Source of the DNA: Pseudidiomarina terrestris
GTDB taxonomy: Bacteria > Pseudomonadota > Gammaproteobacteria > Enterobacterales > Alteromonadaceae
Direction: 5' to 3'
Length of the DNA stretch: 64,000 nucleotides
Assembly: GCF_030466405.1 (NCBI RefSeq)
Contig: NZ_JAGGJF010000001.1
Coordinates: 186,001-250,000 of the forward strand
The notes under the pieces are model-generated. The model saw nothing but the letters and a program-made list of their open reading frames with translations. It was not told where the DNA came from and did no database searches. The number at the start of each line of letters is the position of its first letter. Within the stretch, counting starts at the first letter, position 1. Made by a program: the position numbers and the translations under genes. Shown piece after piece: positions 1 through 8,144 of the stretch.

Positions 1-860
1 GCGCGCAGACGGTCACGGCGCAGTGTGAAAAAGTGCGCTATCGGGTCGACATCAATACCCTCAAAGAAGTCGACGACACCCAGTTGGGACTTAACGAAAT
101 CGGCCTGATTGATCTCAGTGCACTCAAGCCTTTGGTGTTTGATAGCTATCAAAACAATCGCGCCACGGGCGCCTTTATTCTGATCGATAAGCTCTCTAAC
201 GCCACCGTCGCTGCGGGCCTGGTCACCCAGCCGTTAAGTGACGCCGAAGAGTCAGTCGAGCAACAACGCACCGGTCCGGTGGTGTGGCAAGAGACCAGCG
301 TCACCCAAGCCCAACGCGCAGCGCTGAAGCAACAAAAGCCAGTAGTGCTCTGGTTTACGGGTCTGTCGGGTGCAGGGAAATCGGCGATTGCCAATGCTGT
401 GGAAGAGCGCTTGCACGCGTTGCAAAAACATACCTATTTATTAGATGGTGACAACGTTCGTCACGGTCTGAACGAAGGGCTGACCTTCAGTGAGGCGGAT
501 CGAATTGAAAATATCCGCCGTATTGGTGAAGTCGCAAAACTCATGACGGACGCAGGTTTGATTGTGCTAACGGCATTCATCTCGCCGTTACGGGCAAACC
601 GTGAATTCGTGCGCTCGCGATTAGAGGACGGCGAATTTGTCGAGATTTTCGTCGACACACCATTAGCTGTGTGTGAGCAGCGTGACCCGAAAGGCCTCTA
701 TCAAAAAGCCCGTGCGGGCCAAATCGCCAACTTCACAGGCATCAGTTCGCCCTACGAGGTACCGCAGGCGCCCGAGCTTCGGCTCGACACCTCGGCCTTA
801 ACCATTGAACAAGCCACTGACCGCGTCATCGCCTACCTTACCGACCACAACTACTTGTAG
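1..860 (+). CDS. cysNC: Bifunctional sulfate adenylyltransferase subunit 1 / APS kinase (CysNC), 3' part
   Basis: The reading frame is open from the window edge, so this is the 3' end of a longer gene. The first ~65 visible residues match the C-terminal beta-barrel end of CysN (ATP sulfurylase GTPase subunit). After a linker comes a complete APS kinase domain: P-loop GLSGAGKS about 110 codons after the GTG at 33, then the [11 protein letters not shown] motif and a [10 protein letters not shown] segment. Together they activate sulfate in the cytoplasm, first to APS and then to PAPS, for assimilation or sulfation. CysD and the GTPase domain would lie upstream, outside the window. The CysN-CysC fusion is a known architecture. 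The GTG at 33 is internal, not a true start. Confidence 0.93.
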   Translation, partial: AQTVTAQCEKVRYRVDINTLKEVDDTQLGLNEIGLIDLSALKPLVFDSYQNNRATGAFILIDKLSNATVAAGLVTQPLSDAEESVEQQRTGPVVWQETSVTQAQRAALKQQKPVVLWFTGLSGAGKSAIANAVEERLHALQKHTYLLDGDNVRHGLNEGLTFSEADRIENIRRIGEVAKLMTDAGLIVLTAFISPLRANREFVRSRLEDGEFVEIFVDTPLAVCEQRDPKGLYQKARAGQIANFTGISSPYEVPQAPELRLDTSALTIEQATDRVIAYLTDHNYL

Positions 861-872
861 GGTTGAAAATAA

Positions 873-1262
873 ATGCATACGCCAAAGGAAGTACGACAAG
901 CTATCATCGCTATATGGCTGACCATTTTCATTTCAGCTGTTATCGAGTTAGCGAACTACTGGACCGGCAATATCTCAGTCAATGATTTCGTTACTTTGGC
1001 TCTATTTTTCTGCATTCTCGGCCTATTCCCGTACAAAATTGCGAAAGGGAGTAACCGCGCCCGATGGGTTTACTGCACACTCGCCGTTCTTTCGGTCACC
1101 TTAAGTTTAGGAGGCGTTTTTGAAAGCACGACGACGATCGATTGGATTGGAACAGTTGTTATTATCCCGCTTGATATTTTCACGGTCATAAAACTATTCC
1201 AGGCGGACGCTTCAAACTGGTTTGAAAGCCACAGCAAGGCTCAGCCTAGTCAAAGCGTGTAG
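873..1262 (+). CDS. Small four-helix membrane protein, unknown function (copy 1)
   Basis: A 129-residue protein with four predicted membrane segments (about residues 10-29, 38-57, 65-84 and 91-109) and short polar ends. I recognise no named family. It starts 12 bp after cysNC, so it may be co-transcribed with it. The motif KGSNRARWVY followed by a hydrophobic stretch, then KLFQ..ASNWFE, recurs as RGSNTARWIY ... RLFQ.SSVDWFE in the truncated copy at 8145-8387, so the two are paralogues. It converges on a second small membrane protein gene at 1322-1600, whose paralogue likewise sits next to the truncated copy. No function can be assigned. Confidence 0.75.
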   Translation: MHTPKEVRQAIIAIWLTIFISAVIELANYWTGNISVNDFVTLALFFCILGLFPYKIAKGSNRARWVYCTLAVLSVTLSLGGVFESTTTIDWIGTVVIIPLDIFTVIKLFQADASNWFESHSKAQPSQSV

Positions 1263-1281
1263 TTAGAACACGAGAACGCCT

Positions 1282-1311
1282 GGGGAACCTGAAAAACAAG
1301 GTGTAATCCCC
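1282..1311. terminator. Possible bidirectional terminator between convergent genes
   Basis: An interrupted inverted repeat (GGGG, ACCT / AGGT, CCCC) lies between the stop codons of two convergent genes. The stem is imperfect and there is no clear T-tract, so the call is weak. Confidence 0.3.
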
Positions 1312-1321
1312 CTTATCCACA

Positions 1322-1600
1322 TCACTTCTTCAACAGCGTCCCACGTATCAGGTATTGCAGCACCGCAATCGCCAGAATCACCCCAGCAATTAAGTTCAGT
1401 ATATAACGCACGAGCTCGAACATGGGTTGCATAGTGTCGGCAGTTATCACACCAGCCGAATCTCTCGCGGGCGTCAGTAAGAGCTCAAAGATAAATCCTA
1501 CACCCCATAGCGCCAGGGCTAGTAAGATGCCAGCAACCAAGGCTTGCGCTGGTGGCTTTTTAATTGTTCGATTGATGAAGTTCGTGCTTTGTCCTCTCAT
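1322..1600 (-). CDS. Small two-helix membrane protein, unknown function (copy 1)
   Basis: A 92-residue protein with two hydrophobic segments (about residues 18-40 and 68-88) joined by a conserved loop containing GVITADTMQPMFELVR. It is clearly paralogous to the 92-residue protein at 7664-7942 (GVITADTLQPMVELVR, ending LQYLVRGVLLKR against LQYLIRGTLLKK here). Its ATG overlaps the stop of the upstream HTH gene by 4 bp (1597-1600), indicating translational coupling. The family is unknown to me; the coupling suggests the regulator and membrane protein act together. Confidence 0.75.
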   Translation of the reverse strand: MRGQSTNFINRTIKKPPAQALVAGILLALALWGVGFIFELLLTPARDSAGVITADTMQPMFELVRYILNLIAGVILAIAVLQYLIRGTLLKK

Positions 1601-2142
1601 ACTGCGCCATACCCGTTGACGTCAGTTTCGCGATTCAGCTTCGATGCCGCGAAGGCAGCCTCGCGAAGCGCATCATTTTTAATGACTGTTCCGGCTTCTT
1701 CTAGCACGTCTATGACGGTCACCAGCCGGAAAATTTGGGTATTTCCGACGCAAGTCATGGCATGTACACCGAGTGTCTTGTCCCGGAGAATGCTCTGGAT
1801 TCGCTGACGAGAAACATCATAGAATTTCGCGATATCTGTTGGTCCGACGTAGTCAGGCTTAGCTTCCAGTATTCGTGCGCCAGGAAGCGCTGCTAACACT
1901 TGCTGTTTCGCATTCATGAGCGCATCAAGCGCAGCATTATCCTCGCGACTAAACTCGAGTAGCACCTCGCCTTTACGACCATGGCTTACCAACGCGTCAT
2001 CACAACCTGCTTCGAATAAACGATCGTCGATTTGGTCTCGATTCAACTGACATTCAGAAACGTCAAAGCGCAAGCTAAACTCATAATTCTTCATGTTTGC
2101 GGTCTCTATATCCTTAGAAGGATGCTTTTTCCGATTGGTCAT
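1597..2142 (-). CDS. Helix-turn-helix DNA-binding protein
   Basis: A 181-residue soluble protein. The N-terminal ~100 residues are an unrecognised alpha/beta region. Around residues 115-135, the stretch YVGPTDIAKFYDVSRQRIQS is a typical MerR/excisionase-like helix-turn-helix, followed by a wing-like segment ending in IDVLEEAG. The first ATG is preferred because AAGGAA precedes it at good spacing; an internal ATG at 2094 has a poorer site. A perfect 16-bp palindrome lies 21 bp upstream of the start (2164-2179), a plausible autoregulatory operator. It forms an operon with the membrane protein at 1322-1600. Confidence 0.7.
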   Translation of the reverse strand: MTNRKKHPSKDIETANMKNYEFSLRFDVSECQLNRDQIDDRLFEAGCDDALVSHGRKGEVLLEFSREDNAALDALMNAKQQVLAALPGARILEAKPDYVGPTDIAKFYDVSRQRIQSILRDKTLGVHAMTCVGNTQIFRLVTVIDVLEEAGTVIKNDALREAAFAASKLNRETDVNGYGAV

Positions 2143-2163
2143 AAGATAGTTCCTTCATTATCA

Positions 2164-2179
2164 GTTGTCAATTGACAAC
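2164..2179. promoter_or_regulatory. Perfect 16-bp palindrome, candidate operator
   Basis: GTTGTCAATTGACAAC is a perfect dyad with no loop. It sits in the 170-bp gap between the HTH gene (leftward) and the SDR gene (rightward), close to the HTH start. The position suits an autoregulatory site, but binding is inferred only. Confidence 0.5.
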
Positions 2180-2312
2180 CCTCCGCAACCTGAAGCGCTA
2201 GCAATTCATCAAAGATCATAATGCAGACCTGTAATCCCCTTGATCTGAAGCGAGTCGCCCAAAGGTAATAGGCAGTACGCAAATTCACCGAACGAGAGAA
2301 GCGAGGTTCTGG

Positions 2313-2927
2313 ATGCGAGTAGCAGTGGTAGGAGCCAATGGGAAAATAGGTCAGCAGCTGGTCGAGCTGCTAAAAGGTGATACGGCGCACGAGGCTGTGG
2401 CGCTGGTGCGCAAGGAAGAGCAGCAACAGCAGTGGCAGGAAAAAGGCGTGGAAGCACGTCTGGCTGATTTAGAGGAACCGGTGGCGCAGCTGGCCGATGC
2501 TTTAGCAGGCGTTGACGCCGTGGCGTTTACGGCAGGTTCAGGCGGTGGCAGCGGCGACGATAAGACCTTACTGGTCGATCTCGACGGTGCAGTGAAAACC
2601 ATGGAAGCCGCGCAAGCCAATAGCATCAAGCGCTTTGTGATGGTCAGCGCTTGGCAGGCCAACAACCGCGAGAACTGGGCAGACGAGCTTAAGCCCTACT
2701 ACGCCGCCAAGCATTACGCCGATCGCGAGCTGATGCGCAGTGACTTAGAGTGGACCATCGTCCGACCGGGCGCGCTCACCGATGACAAAGGCAGCGGACG
2801 CGTCGACATTGGCGAGCATCTGCCCGCCGGCAAGATCCCGCGCGAAGACGTGGCGCACGTTTTACTGGGCTGTCTGACCACCGCCGGCATGGTGGGCAAA
2901 GCGTTTGATGTGATGTCTGCGGATTAA
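2313..2927 (+). CDS. Atypical SDR / NAD(P)-binding oxidoreductase
   Basis: A 204-residue Rossmann protein of the atypical short-chain dehydrogenase family (YwnB/NmrA-like). The N-terminal VVGANGKIG gives the GxxGxxG dinucleotide-binding loop (residues 7-13); FVMVSAW then YYAAK (a YxxxK arrangement) and TIVRPG follow the extended-SDR pattern. Substrate unknown. The start is ATG 2313 with GAGG upstream. The last 58 bp of the gene (2870-2927) recur almost exactly at 4899-4956, and a REP-like palindrome follows the stop, so its 3' end marks a recombination junction. Confidence 0.85.
   Translation: MRVAVVGANGKIGQQLVELLKGDTAHEAVALVRKEEQQQQWQEKGVEARLADLEEPVAQLADALAGVDAVAFTAGSGGGSGDDKTLLVDLDGAVKTMEAAQANSIKRFVMVSAWQANNRENWADELKPYYAAKHYADRELMRSDLEWTIVRPGALTDDKGSGRVDIGEHLPAGKIPREDVAHVLLGCLTTAGMVGKAFDVMSAD
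2870..2927 (+). repeat. 58-bp direct repeat, left copy (3' end of SDR gene)
   Basis: The final 58 bp of the SDR gene including its stop match 4899-4956 with two mismatches. The pair flanks a 1.97-kb segment carrying an HTH gene and a lipoprotein gene, which resembles an insertion that duplicated its target. Confidence 0.9.
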
Positions 2928-2963
2928 AAATGGTACCGATGCCTGCTAAGCAGGTGTTCCCCT

Positions 2964-2993
2964 GGTAGCCCGTAGTTCTACTACGGGTCTAAC
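2964..2993 (+). repeat. REP-like palindrome, copy a
   Basis: CCCGTAG-TTCTA-CTACGGG hairpin (2969-2987) preceded by GGTAG and followed by TCTAACTC. It lies just after the SDR gene and matches elements at 30.2, 33.0, 33.08, 38.3 and 13.0 kb. It may also act as a terminator. Confidence 0.85.
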
Positions 2994-3029
2994 TCAAACC
3001 CACCGCAATACACCGACAAAAGGAGAAAA

Positions 3030-3398
3030 CTAACGTGCAAGTGGATACTCTTTAATCAGGCTTTCAGCCGGAATATTTAGTTTTGTATGTAACCGGCGGA
3101 TCATACTGATGCTTAATTTCCGTTTACGGCTCATCACTTCGCTAACACGACTGCGGTAACCGATAATCTCCACAAGATCAATATCCCTTAAACCGAGTTG
3201 ATCCATACGGAAACGAATAGCTTCAATAGGATCAGGAGTTTCGATAGGAAATTCAGCTTCCTCAAATGCTGCGACCAAAGTTGTCAAAACATCAAGCTCA
3301 TCGCCCTCTGGGGTGTTCGGTTCAGCGTCCCATAGCTCATCGATGCGCTGGAGCGCAGCACGATGATCTGCAATAGTTTTGATTGGCTTAACGTGCAT
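3030..3398 (-). CDS. HigA-like HTH regulator / orphan antitoxin
   Basis: The ATG at 3398 gives a 122-residue protein beginning MHVKPIKTIADH, preceded by AGAGGT. The C-terminal half holds a lambda-repressor-type HTH (FRMDQLGLRDIDLVEIIGYRSR, then SVSEVMSRKRKLS-like helices), and the N-terminus (IKT..DH..AL.RI..LWDA...TPEGDELDVL..LV..FE) is the signature of HigA antitoxins. HigA normally follows a HigB toxin gene, but directly upstream is an unrelated lipoprotein gene and I find no HigB remnant. It is probably an orphan antitoxin or a stand-alone regulator within the cassette bounded by the 58-bp repeats. Confidence 0.8.
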   Translation of the reverse strand: MHVKPIKTIADHRAALQRIDELWDAEPNTPEGDELDVLTTLVAAFEEAEFPIETPDPIEAIRFRMDQLGLRDIDLVEIIGYRSRVSEVMSRKRKLSISMIRRLHTKLNIPAESLIKEYPLAR

Positions 3399-3452
3399 AA
3401 ACACCTCTATATAGTCGTTGCTTAGCACCAAGCCGTTTTAATAATATTTCAG

Positions 3453-4784
3453 TTACGGATAAGTTCGTGGACATACGACTTGGCCATAAGGCAATACCTT
3501 CGTCGAGCCAGACGAATAAACACAAACAGTTCGCCCACTACCACTCTTCCGTGTATCGACAAGTGTTTGGCTGGTATCTAGTGAGTTTAACGGGTTAGAC
3601 TGGTACTCATAAAGCGGTTCATTGTTACCTTGAAAGTAAGTCGGCTGTTGAACTTGTGGAGCTTGATAAGTTGGCGTGTAACTAGACGATTGCCGCATGG
3701 CGTTGCCACCTTGTTCGAGCCCTTTCGCGAAAGCTAAAAACGCATCTGACCATGAGAAAGCATTGGCTTTGCGTTGTTGCAGTTGCTGTAAGTATTGTTG
3801 TCGAGATCGCTCATCCTTCTGAGCAGTCAACGCTGTTTTGCGTTTAATCGAAGATTCATACTTCGCAAGCTCACCTCCATCTTTGCATATTTCGAAATAT
3901 CTATCGTTATCAATCGCCGCAATTGGATTACTCGATGTGCCACAAATACGTTGACGGTACTTAGCAATCTTCTCTTGGGACGCTTTTACAATAGGCACAA
4001 TATCACGTTCGCTGCGCTCGAATGCTTTGATATAATTTTCAAAAAAAACTGCAAACTGGGGCGGTACCTTAACCTCTTTGTTGGTCACCACTTCGAATGC
4101 ACGATTACCACCTTCCCAAAAGTGTATTTGATAAAAACCTACTGCTTTATCCTTTTGTTGAATGTAGTAAAACCTCTGAGCGTCTGAATGATAGCTACTC
4201 TCAATTACCGCAAAATAAGATAGCCCACCTTCGTTTAGTATATACATAACGGCTGATGAATCCGTTCGCCTCACTTTTGCGACCTCACTTCCATCTACTA
4301 AGATCACGTCTCCCATCACTGCATTAAAATCAACCGTTGAGGGTGCGTTATTTACTTGTACAATGCGCCCCGCGAAGCTTACTTCTTCCTGCAACTTCGC
4401 TTTTGTGAAAAAATAACTGCCGTCGGAATAGTCAATGAAATAGTAAATATCTGCAGGCATATCTTTAGATTCAATTTGAAGAAGTAATGACTCGGACCAA
4501 TTTTCTCCCGAAATGAATAAACGCCCTAAGCCTTGTGCGTAACCGTCTTTACAAGCACCATCCCAGTAGATGCTCTCAATTCGTTCCTCTTCTGTTTCAG
4601 GCGCCTTGATTTGACATTGTTCGGTTAAATTTTGCGGCTGGAACCAAGATATTTCATTTCTTTCTTGGCTGTTATCCTGATATACAGCCAACGTGCGACT
4701 TAGCTCATCAGATGTCACCGTTCGCACAGATGCACAACCCGATACTAAAGCTGAAATAAATATGACACACAGAACGTTTTTCAT
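3453..4784 (-). CDS. Large lipoprotein with MORN-like motif, unknown function
   Basis: A 443-residue predicted lipoprotein: signal peptide with lipobox LVSGC, lipidated Cys at residue 17. Around residues 74-90 the stretch WDGACKDGYAQGLGRL resembles one MORN repeat, as found in cell-surface accessory proteins. The middle is beta-rich, residues ~310-345 are a charged Gln/Arg-rich probable coiled coil, and the C-terminus is Ser/Thr/Tyr-rich with three Cys. The start is supported by AGGAGGGG 11 bp upstream. It occupies most of the segment between the 58-bp repeats and has lower GC than the flanking cys region, consistent with acquisition. No function can be assigned. Confidence 0.7.
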   Translation of the reverse strand: MKNVLCVIFISALVSGCASVRTVTSDELSRTLAVYQDNSQERNEISWFQPQNLTEQCQIKAPETEEERIESIYWDGACKDGYAQGLGRLFISGENWSESLLLQIESKDMPADIYYFIDYSDGSYFFTKAKLQEEVSFAGRIVQVNNAPSTVDFNAVMGDVILVDGSEVAKVRRTDSSAVMYILNEGGLSYFAVIESSYHSDAQRFYYIQQKDKAVGFYQIHFWEGGNRAFEVVTNKEVKVPPQFAVFFENYIKAFERSERDIVPIVKASQEKIAKYRQRICGTSSNPIAAIDNDRYFEICKDGGELAKYESSIKRKTALTAQKDERSRQQYLQQLQQRKANAFSWSDAFLAFAKGLEQGGNAMRQSSSYTPTYQAPQVQQPTYFQGNNEPLYEYQSNPLNSLDTSQTLVDTRKSGSGRTVCVYSSGSTKVLPYGQVVCPRTYP

Positions 4785-4898
4785 GGATCCCTCTCACCCC
4801 TCCTAATAATTACAATTACCTTACACGCATATTACAATGTTGCCAATTAACTAACGGTATTTTTCAAGATAGTAGACATTTCGATTGGGTTCGGTGGA

Positions 4899-4956
4899 CT
4901 GTCTGACCACCGACGGCATGGTGGGCAAAGCGTTTGATGTGATGTCTGCTGATTAA
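4899..4956 (+). pseudogene. 58-bp remnant of the SDR gene 3' end (right repeat copy)
   Basis: Matches 2870-2927 with two mismatches, including the in-frame stop, but no SDR coding sequence precedes it. It is immediately followed by a hairpin (4955-4979). Confidence 0.9.
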
Positions 4957-4979
4957 GCCCGTAGCAAAACTACGGGCTT
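4955..4979. terminator. Hairpin terminator downstream of the DUF2846-like lipoprotein
   Basis: AAGCCCGTAG-CAAAA-CTACGGGCTT, a perfect 10-bp stem, lies 17 bp beyond the leftward lipoprotein gene's stop. Its stem resembles the REP-like palindromes but the loop differs. It could end transcription in both directions. Confidence 0.55.
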
Positions 4980-4996
4980 CGGGCTAAGGGCTACAG

Positions 4997-5455
4997 TTAG
5001 CCGCAAGTACCAGGTTTAGCCAGATCGAGGTCGGCGATAGCTTTTTTCGCGACTTCAGGATCGACGACTTCGAGGTTGGCGCCGCCAACGAACACGCCCA
5101 TCTTAATGTACTGGCGAACAAAGTAGTTTTTGCCGCCTTCGGTTTCGAGCACAAGATCATTTGGCGAAAATTCAGACTCAGTGGATAAGGTGTGCTGACG
5201 ATCGCCCTCTACGTCCAGGTGGAAAAAGATATTGGGCGCTGTTTCGCCAATACACTTCTCATTCAGCCACACCGACTTCTTCAGCGCACCGCCAAAACTG
5301 CTATCACGGTAAATATATAACCCTGCATTGTTACCCGTCGGCGCATCGAAGGCTTTCGCTGCGGCTGAGTTCTCCGCACTCTCTAAAGGTACGGACGCAC
5401 ATCCAGAAAGAGTAAGAGCCACAATTCCCAACGCGCTTAGAAACTTTAAGTTCAT
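4997..5455 (-). CDS. DUF2846-type lipoprotein
   Basis: A 152-residue lipoprotein with signal peptide and lipobox LTLSGC (Cys at residue 19). The mature part contains GLYIYRDSSFGGA, VWLNEKCIGET, YFVRQY and a terminal Cys-Gly, matching the DUF2846 pattern seen in small periplasmic lipoproteins of gammaproteobacteria. Function unknown. The first ~50 bp of coding sequence are duplicated at 8415-8463 as a scar. The gene stands alone, reading away from the transporter remnant at 5556. Confidence 0.75.
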   Translation of the reverse strand: MNLKFLSALGIVALTLSGCASVPLESAENSAAAKAFDAPTGNNAGLYIYRDSSFGGALKKSVWLNEKCIGETAPNIFFHLDVEGDRQHTLSTESEFSPNDLVLETEGGKNYFVRQYIKMGVFVGGANLEVVDPEVAKKAIADLDLAKPGTCG

Positions 5456-5555
5456 GAAGTATCCCTATTATTAATTGTTGTATTTAGGTTTTATTGCGGG
5501 ATGATTTTATTGGATTTTTTCGTTTGAAACCAGAAGTTTGTAGAGTGAAAACTGA

Positions 5556-5846
5556 TCCACTGAGGGTGCGGCCATCGTGTTCCCGATTGCCATAGGTATT
5601 GCCGAGAGTCTGGGCGTGAACATCATGCCCTTTGTGATGGCAGTGGCCTTTGGCGCCTCAGCAAGCTTTATCAGCCCCTTCGGCTTTCAGACCAAACTGA
5701 TGGTGATGAACGGGGGCAACTACCGGTTTGGCGACTTTACCCGAATTGGCGTGCTGGTGGTGATTGTTTATTGCGTGACTGCGCTGTGGCTGATCCCGCG
5801 GCTGTTTTCCCTGGTGATACGTTTTATGCTGCTACCGGCAATGTAA
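5556..5846 (+). pseudogene. 3' remnant of an SLC13-type (sodium/sulfate symporter) permease gene
   Basis: An in-frame stretch open from 5556, with GTG at 5577, encodes ~90 residues matching the C-terminus of SLC13/DASS-type permeases: FPIAIGIAESLGVN, then AFGASASFISPFGFQTKLMVM, then two final membrane helices. Full-length members have 450-600 residues, so most of the gene is missing. Such permeases often sit beside cysD/cysN, which suggests the piece came from a sulfate-assimilation locus like the one at the left edge. No ribosome-binding site is evident; probably non-functional. Confidence 0.75.
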
Positions 5847-5911
5847 AAATGGCCCCTCATTGGATAAATTTTGCTCCGTCGGTATCAAAAAACTCAACAA
5901 CCAGATAATGC

Positions 5912-6421
5912 TCATCTTCGCACATTCAAAACGAATTCCGCACAAACGCGCTGATGCCACGTCTCAGTGAAATTATCTCGAAGCGTAACTTTCCGACTCG
6001 CGTTAGCCAAACGGTAGACCTGTTCAAGAGATACCAAATGATCACGCCAACCGTATTCAATAGCTAAGCGCATAGGGTGCCGATCTGGGCTGGACAAGAA
6101 CCATACTTCCGCACCAAGTAGCAGGCTTGCTTGTGTTAAAAGGTGACGTTCACCGTCGTCAACGTCGGCGATCCCCGAATACTGCATCGAGGCAAGCAAT
6201 ATTTGTTCATCCCCAGGCGAGTATATCTTCATCTTTTCCCGCAACAACATCTCATCAATAGTGAACTTAGGGTCTCTATTCTGTGCGCCCGTTTGAGTTT
6301 CAATAATACACATGTCAACGGTCGCTAAGTTCAAGCATCCCATCATCTCGTTCAATATCGACACTCGATGAGCCTCAATGATCACATTTGTATCCACTAA
6401 AATCAGATCGTCCCTGTTCAT
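5912..6421 (-). CDS. PIN-domain protein, probable toxin-like ribonuclease
   Basis: A 169-residue protein starting with the PIN signature LILVDTNVIIE (Asp10). Further acidic residues follow in family positions: Glu41 (IIETQ), the cluster IADVDDGERHLL (Asp86-Glu91) and SSPDRHP (Asp113). PIN domains are Mg-dependent RNases and often serve as toxins. It lies 17 bp downstream of an Xre-ImmA gene on the same strand, so the two probably form one transcript in which the upstream protein controls the PIN protein. Assignment to a toxin-antitoxin system is inferred from gene pairing. Confidence 0.75.
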   Translation of the reverse strand: MNRDDLILVDTNVIIEAHRVSILNEMMGCLNLATVDMCIIETQTGAQNRDPKFTIDEMLLREKMKIYSPGDEQILLASMQYSGIADVDDGERHLLTQASLLLGAEVWFLSSPDRHPMRLAIEYGWRDHLVSLEQVYRLANASRKVTLRDNFTETWHQRVCAEFVLNVRR

Positions 6422-6438
6422 CCCTCTTCCTTCCCCGA

Positions 6439-7545
6439 TTAGATATCAAACGGTACGGCCATATCATGCTGCTCGAAGGCGCACCGCAAGGCATCAATCG
6501 AGATGCCTAAAATGCTGGCAACACGGCGTACAGAAATCAGGCCATGCTGAATTCCCTCTGACAAAACGGACAAATATGACTCACTCAAAAGCTTATGAGG
6601 CTTCAAGTTCTCAGTGTCACCATTGCCCGGAGCACGGTCTTGTTCAAGCATCCGCTTCGCTTCGGTGGTTGTCAAACGCTCTAAAGCCACGAGGCGCCAC
6701 ACCAACGCCTCGACGGATACCTCGAAATCATTAGCAACTGGCATCAATGATTCGATTGACAATGCCTCAGGCAAGACAGCAAGAAGCTCCTGCGCAGGCA
6801 TTAATAGTGCCCCAGCAAATGCATCAGCGAGTTGTTCAATACGCGAACGCTTGCCTCCAGCATTCATTTGCACACGATCGATATGGTTAGGCTTCATTGT
6901 GCGCCAAGTCAGACAATGAAAGAGTTCATGAGCTTTATCAAAATTACGCCGGCCACGAACCTGATTCGCGTTGATGACAGCCAACAACGCTTCATCGGAG
7001 ACCATGGCAGCACCCGAAATATGAGCTGGCAAATCCAGATAAATACAATCAACATGCATGGCATCGAAAAGCTTATGGAGAACTTGACCCGGGCGATCAC
7101 CTAGCTTGAATTCTGCTCCAATTTTTTCAGCCGCATTCTGTGCATCCTCATAAGAGTTGCGCTCCCCCAAAGGTAAAGACGAAATCGCTACTGGCGTGAT
7201 ATTTAGCTTGCGCCGCAAGGTCGTCATCAAATTTAAAATCCGTCGTCCGCGTTCTTCAAAATCAACAAAAGCGGCACCCTCGTTGTCAGTGCGCCAACTA
7301 AATTCAACATCTATTGCTGGCTCGAACGCGTCAAGAAAGGCCATGGGTTGCACTTGCAATGCTTGTGCAAAACGCGTCAATTCGTCGGGTTTAACCAGAC
7401 GCTCGCCACGCTCAATGTCAGATAGCGTTTGCCGCTGATTAAATTCCATGAGTTCACTCAGCGCTTGCTGTTTGAGGCCAAGACGCTTACGAAAATAGGT
7501 AATGCGTTGCGCAATCAGGTGTTGCTGTTCGGTTTGACGTTCCAT
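6439..7545 (-). CDS. Xre-type regulator fused to ImmA/IrrE metallopeptidase
   Basis: A 368-residue protein. Residues ~10-65 form a Cro/CI-type HTH (YFRKRLGLKQQALSELMEF, then RQTLSDIERGERLVKP). Residues ~130-290 are a COG2856 ImmA/IrrE zinc-peptidase domain with HELFH (206-210) and a downstream Glu in EQLADAFAGALLMP. The C-terminal ~80 residues include a second HTH-like segment (VRRVASILGISIDALR). Such proteins control mobile elements or partner PIN-type toxins by repressor cleavage. The PIN gene follows at 17 bp. The clear HTH and intact metal motif suggest an active regulator-protease. Confidence 0.85.
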   Translation of the reverse strand: MERQTEQQHLIAQRITYFRKRLGLKQQALSELMEFNQRQTLSDIERGERLVKPDELTRFAQALQVQPMAFLDAFEPAIDVEFSWRTDNEGAAFVDFEERGRRILNLMTTLRRKLNITPVAISSLPLGERNSYEDAQNAAEKIGAEFKLGDRPGQVLHKLFDAMHVDCIYLDLPAHISGAAMVSDEALLAVINANQVRGRRNFDKAHELFHCLTWRTMKPNHIDRVQMNAGGKRSRIEQLADAFAGALLMPAQELLAVLPEALSIESLMPVANDFEVSVEALVWRLVALERLTTTEAKRMLEQDRAPGNGDTENLKPHKLLSESYLSVLSEGIQHGLISVRRVASILGISIDALRCAFEQHDMAVPFDI

Positions 7546-7663
7546 GTTAGCTAGCTCGCGTGAAATTTAGCTATAGTTTATCTTGCATTTACATTTATGC
7601 AAGGTTTTTCGGATCCCTCTGGCAGCATATTTGACGGTATCAGCGGTACTTGGATCCGGAACT

Positions 7664-7942
7664 TCATCGCTTCAATAAAACCCCACGCACTAAATACTGC
7701 AGCACCGAAGCCAGTAGTATAAAGCCGGCGAAAATATTCAGCAGACCTCGTACAAGTTCAACCATGGGCTGCAGTGTGTCGGCAGTGATCACGCCTGGCG
7801 CAGCCTCGTCGGGAGTAACGAAGAGCTGAAAGAAGAATCCTGCGGTCCATATGGCAATTGCCAACAGGACACCCGAGACCAGCGCTTCGGCTGGAGGCTT
7901 GTTCATCATCTGCGTCAAAAGGTTGTTGTTGTGACGTGCCAT
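7664..7942 (-). CDS. Small two-helix membrane protein, unknown function (copy 2)
   Basis: Starting at the ATG at 7942 (strong GGGGGAG 10 bp upstream) the protein has 92 residues, exactly the length of the paralogue at 1322-1600. Two membrane segments flank the conserved loop GVITADTLQPMVELVR, and the C-terminus LQYLVRGVLLKR is shared. Unlike copy 1 there is no HTH gene upstream; the truncated partner membrane gene (8145-8387) lies divergent beside it. Function unknown. Confidence 0.75.
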   Translation of the reverse strand: MARHNNNLLTQMMNKPPAEALVSGVLLAIAIWTAGFFFQLFVTPDEAAPGVITADTLQPMVELVRGLLNIFAGFILLASVLQYLVRGVLLKR

Positions 7943-8144
7943 TCGATAATTCTCCCCCTTAAACAAAAAAGCGGTACCCGCCAAAAATCTGCCATATGAC
8001 TACAAAAAATACACGTGGTTCCTTTCTCCACCCAAGGAACCCACTCCTCGACCATCGGCCCAACCTCCCATTGCACCCAACTTATTTGACATTATCAAAA
8101 CATAATATTAAAACTGTGTTCAACATTAAAAGGAGGCAAGCGGC

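Noticed and set aside
3399-3452. Possible HigB toxin remnant upstream of the HigA-like gene
   Set aside because: Only 54 bp separate the genes and no HigB-like residues appear in any frame.
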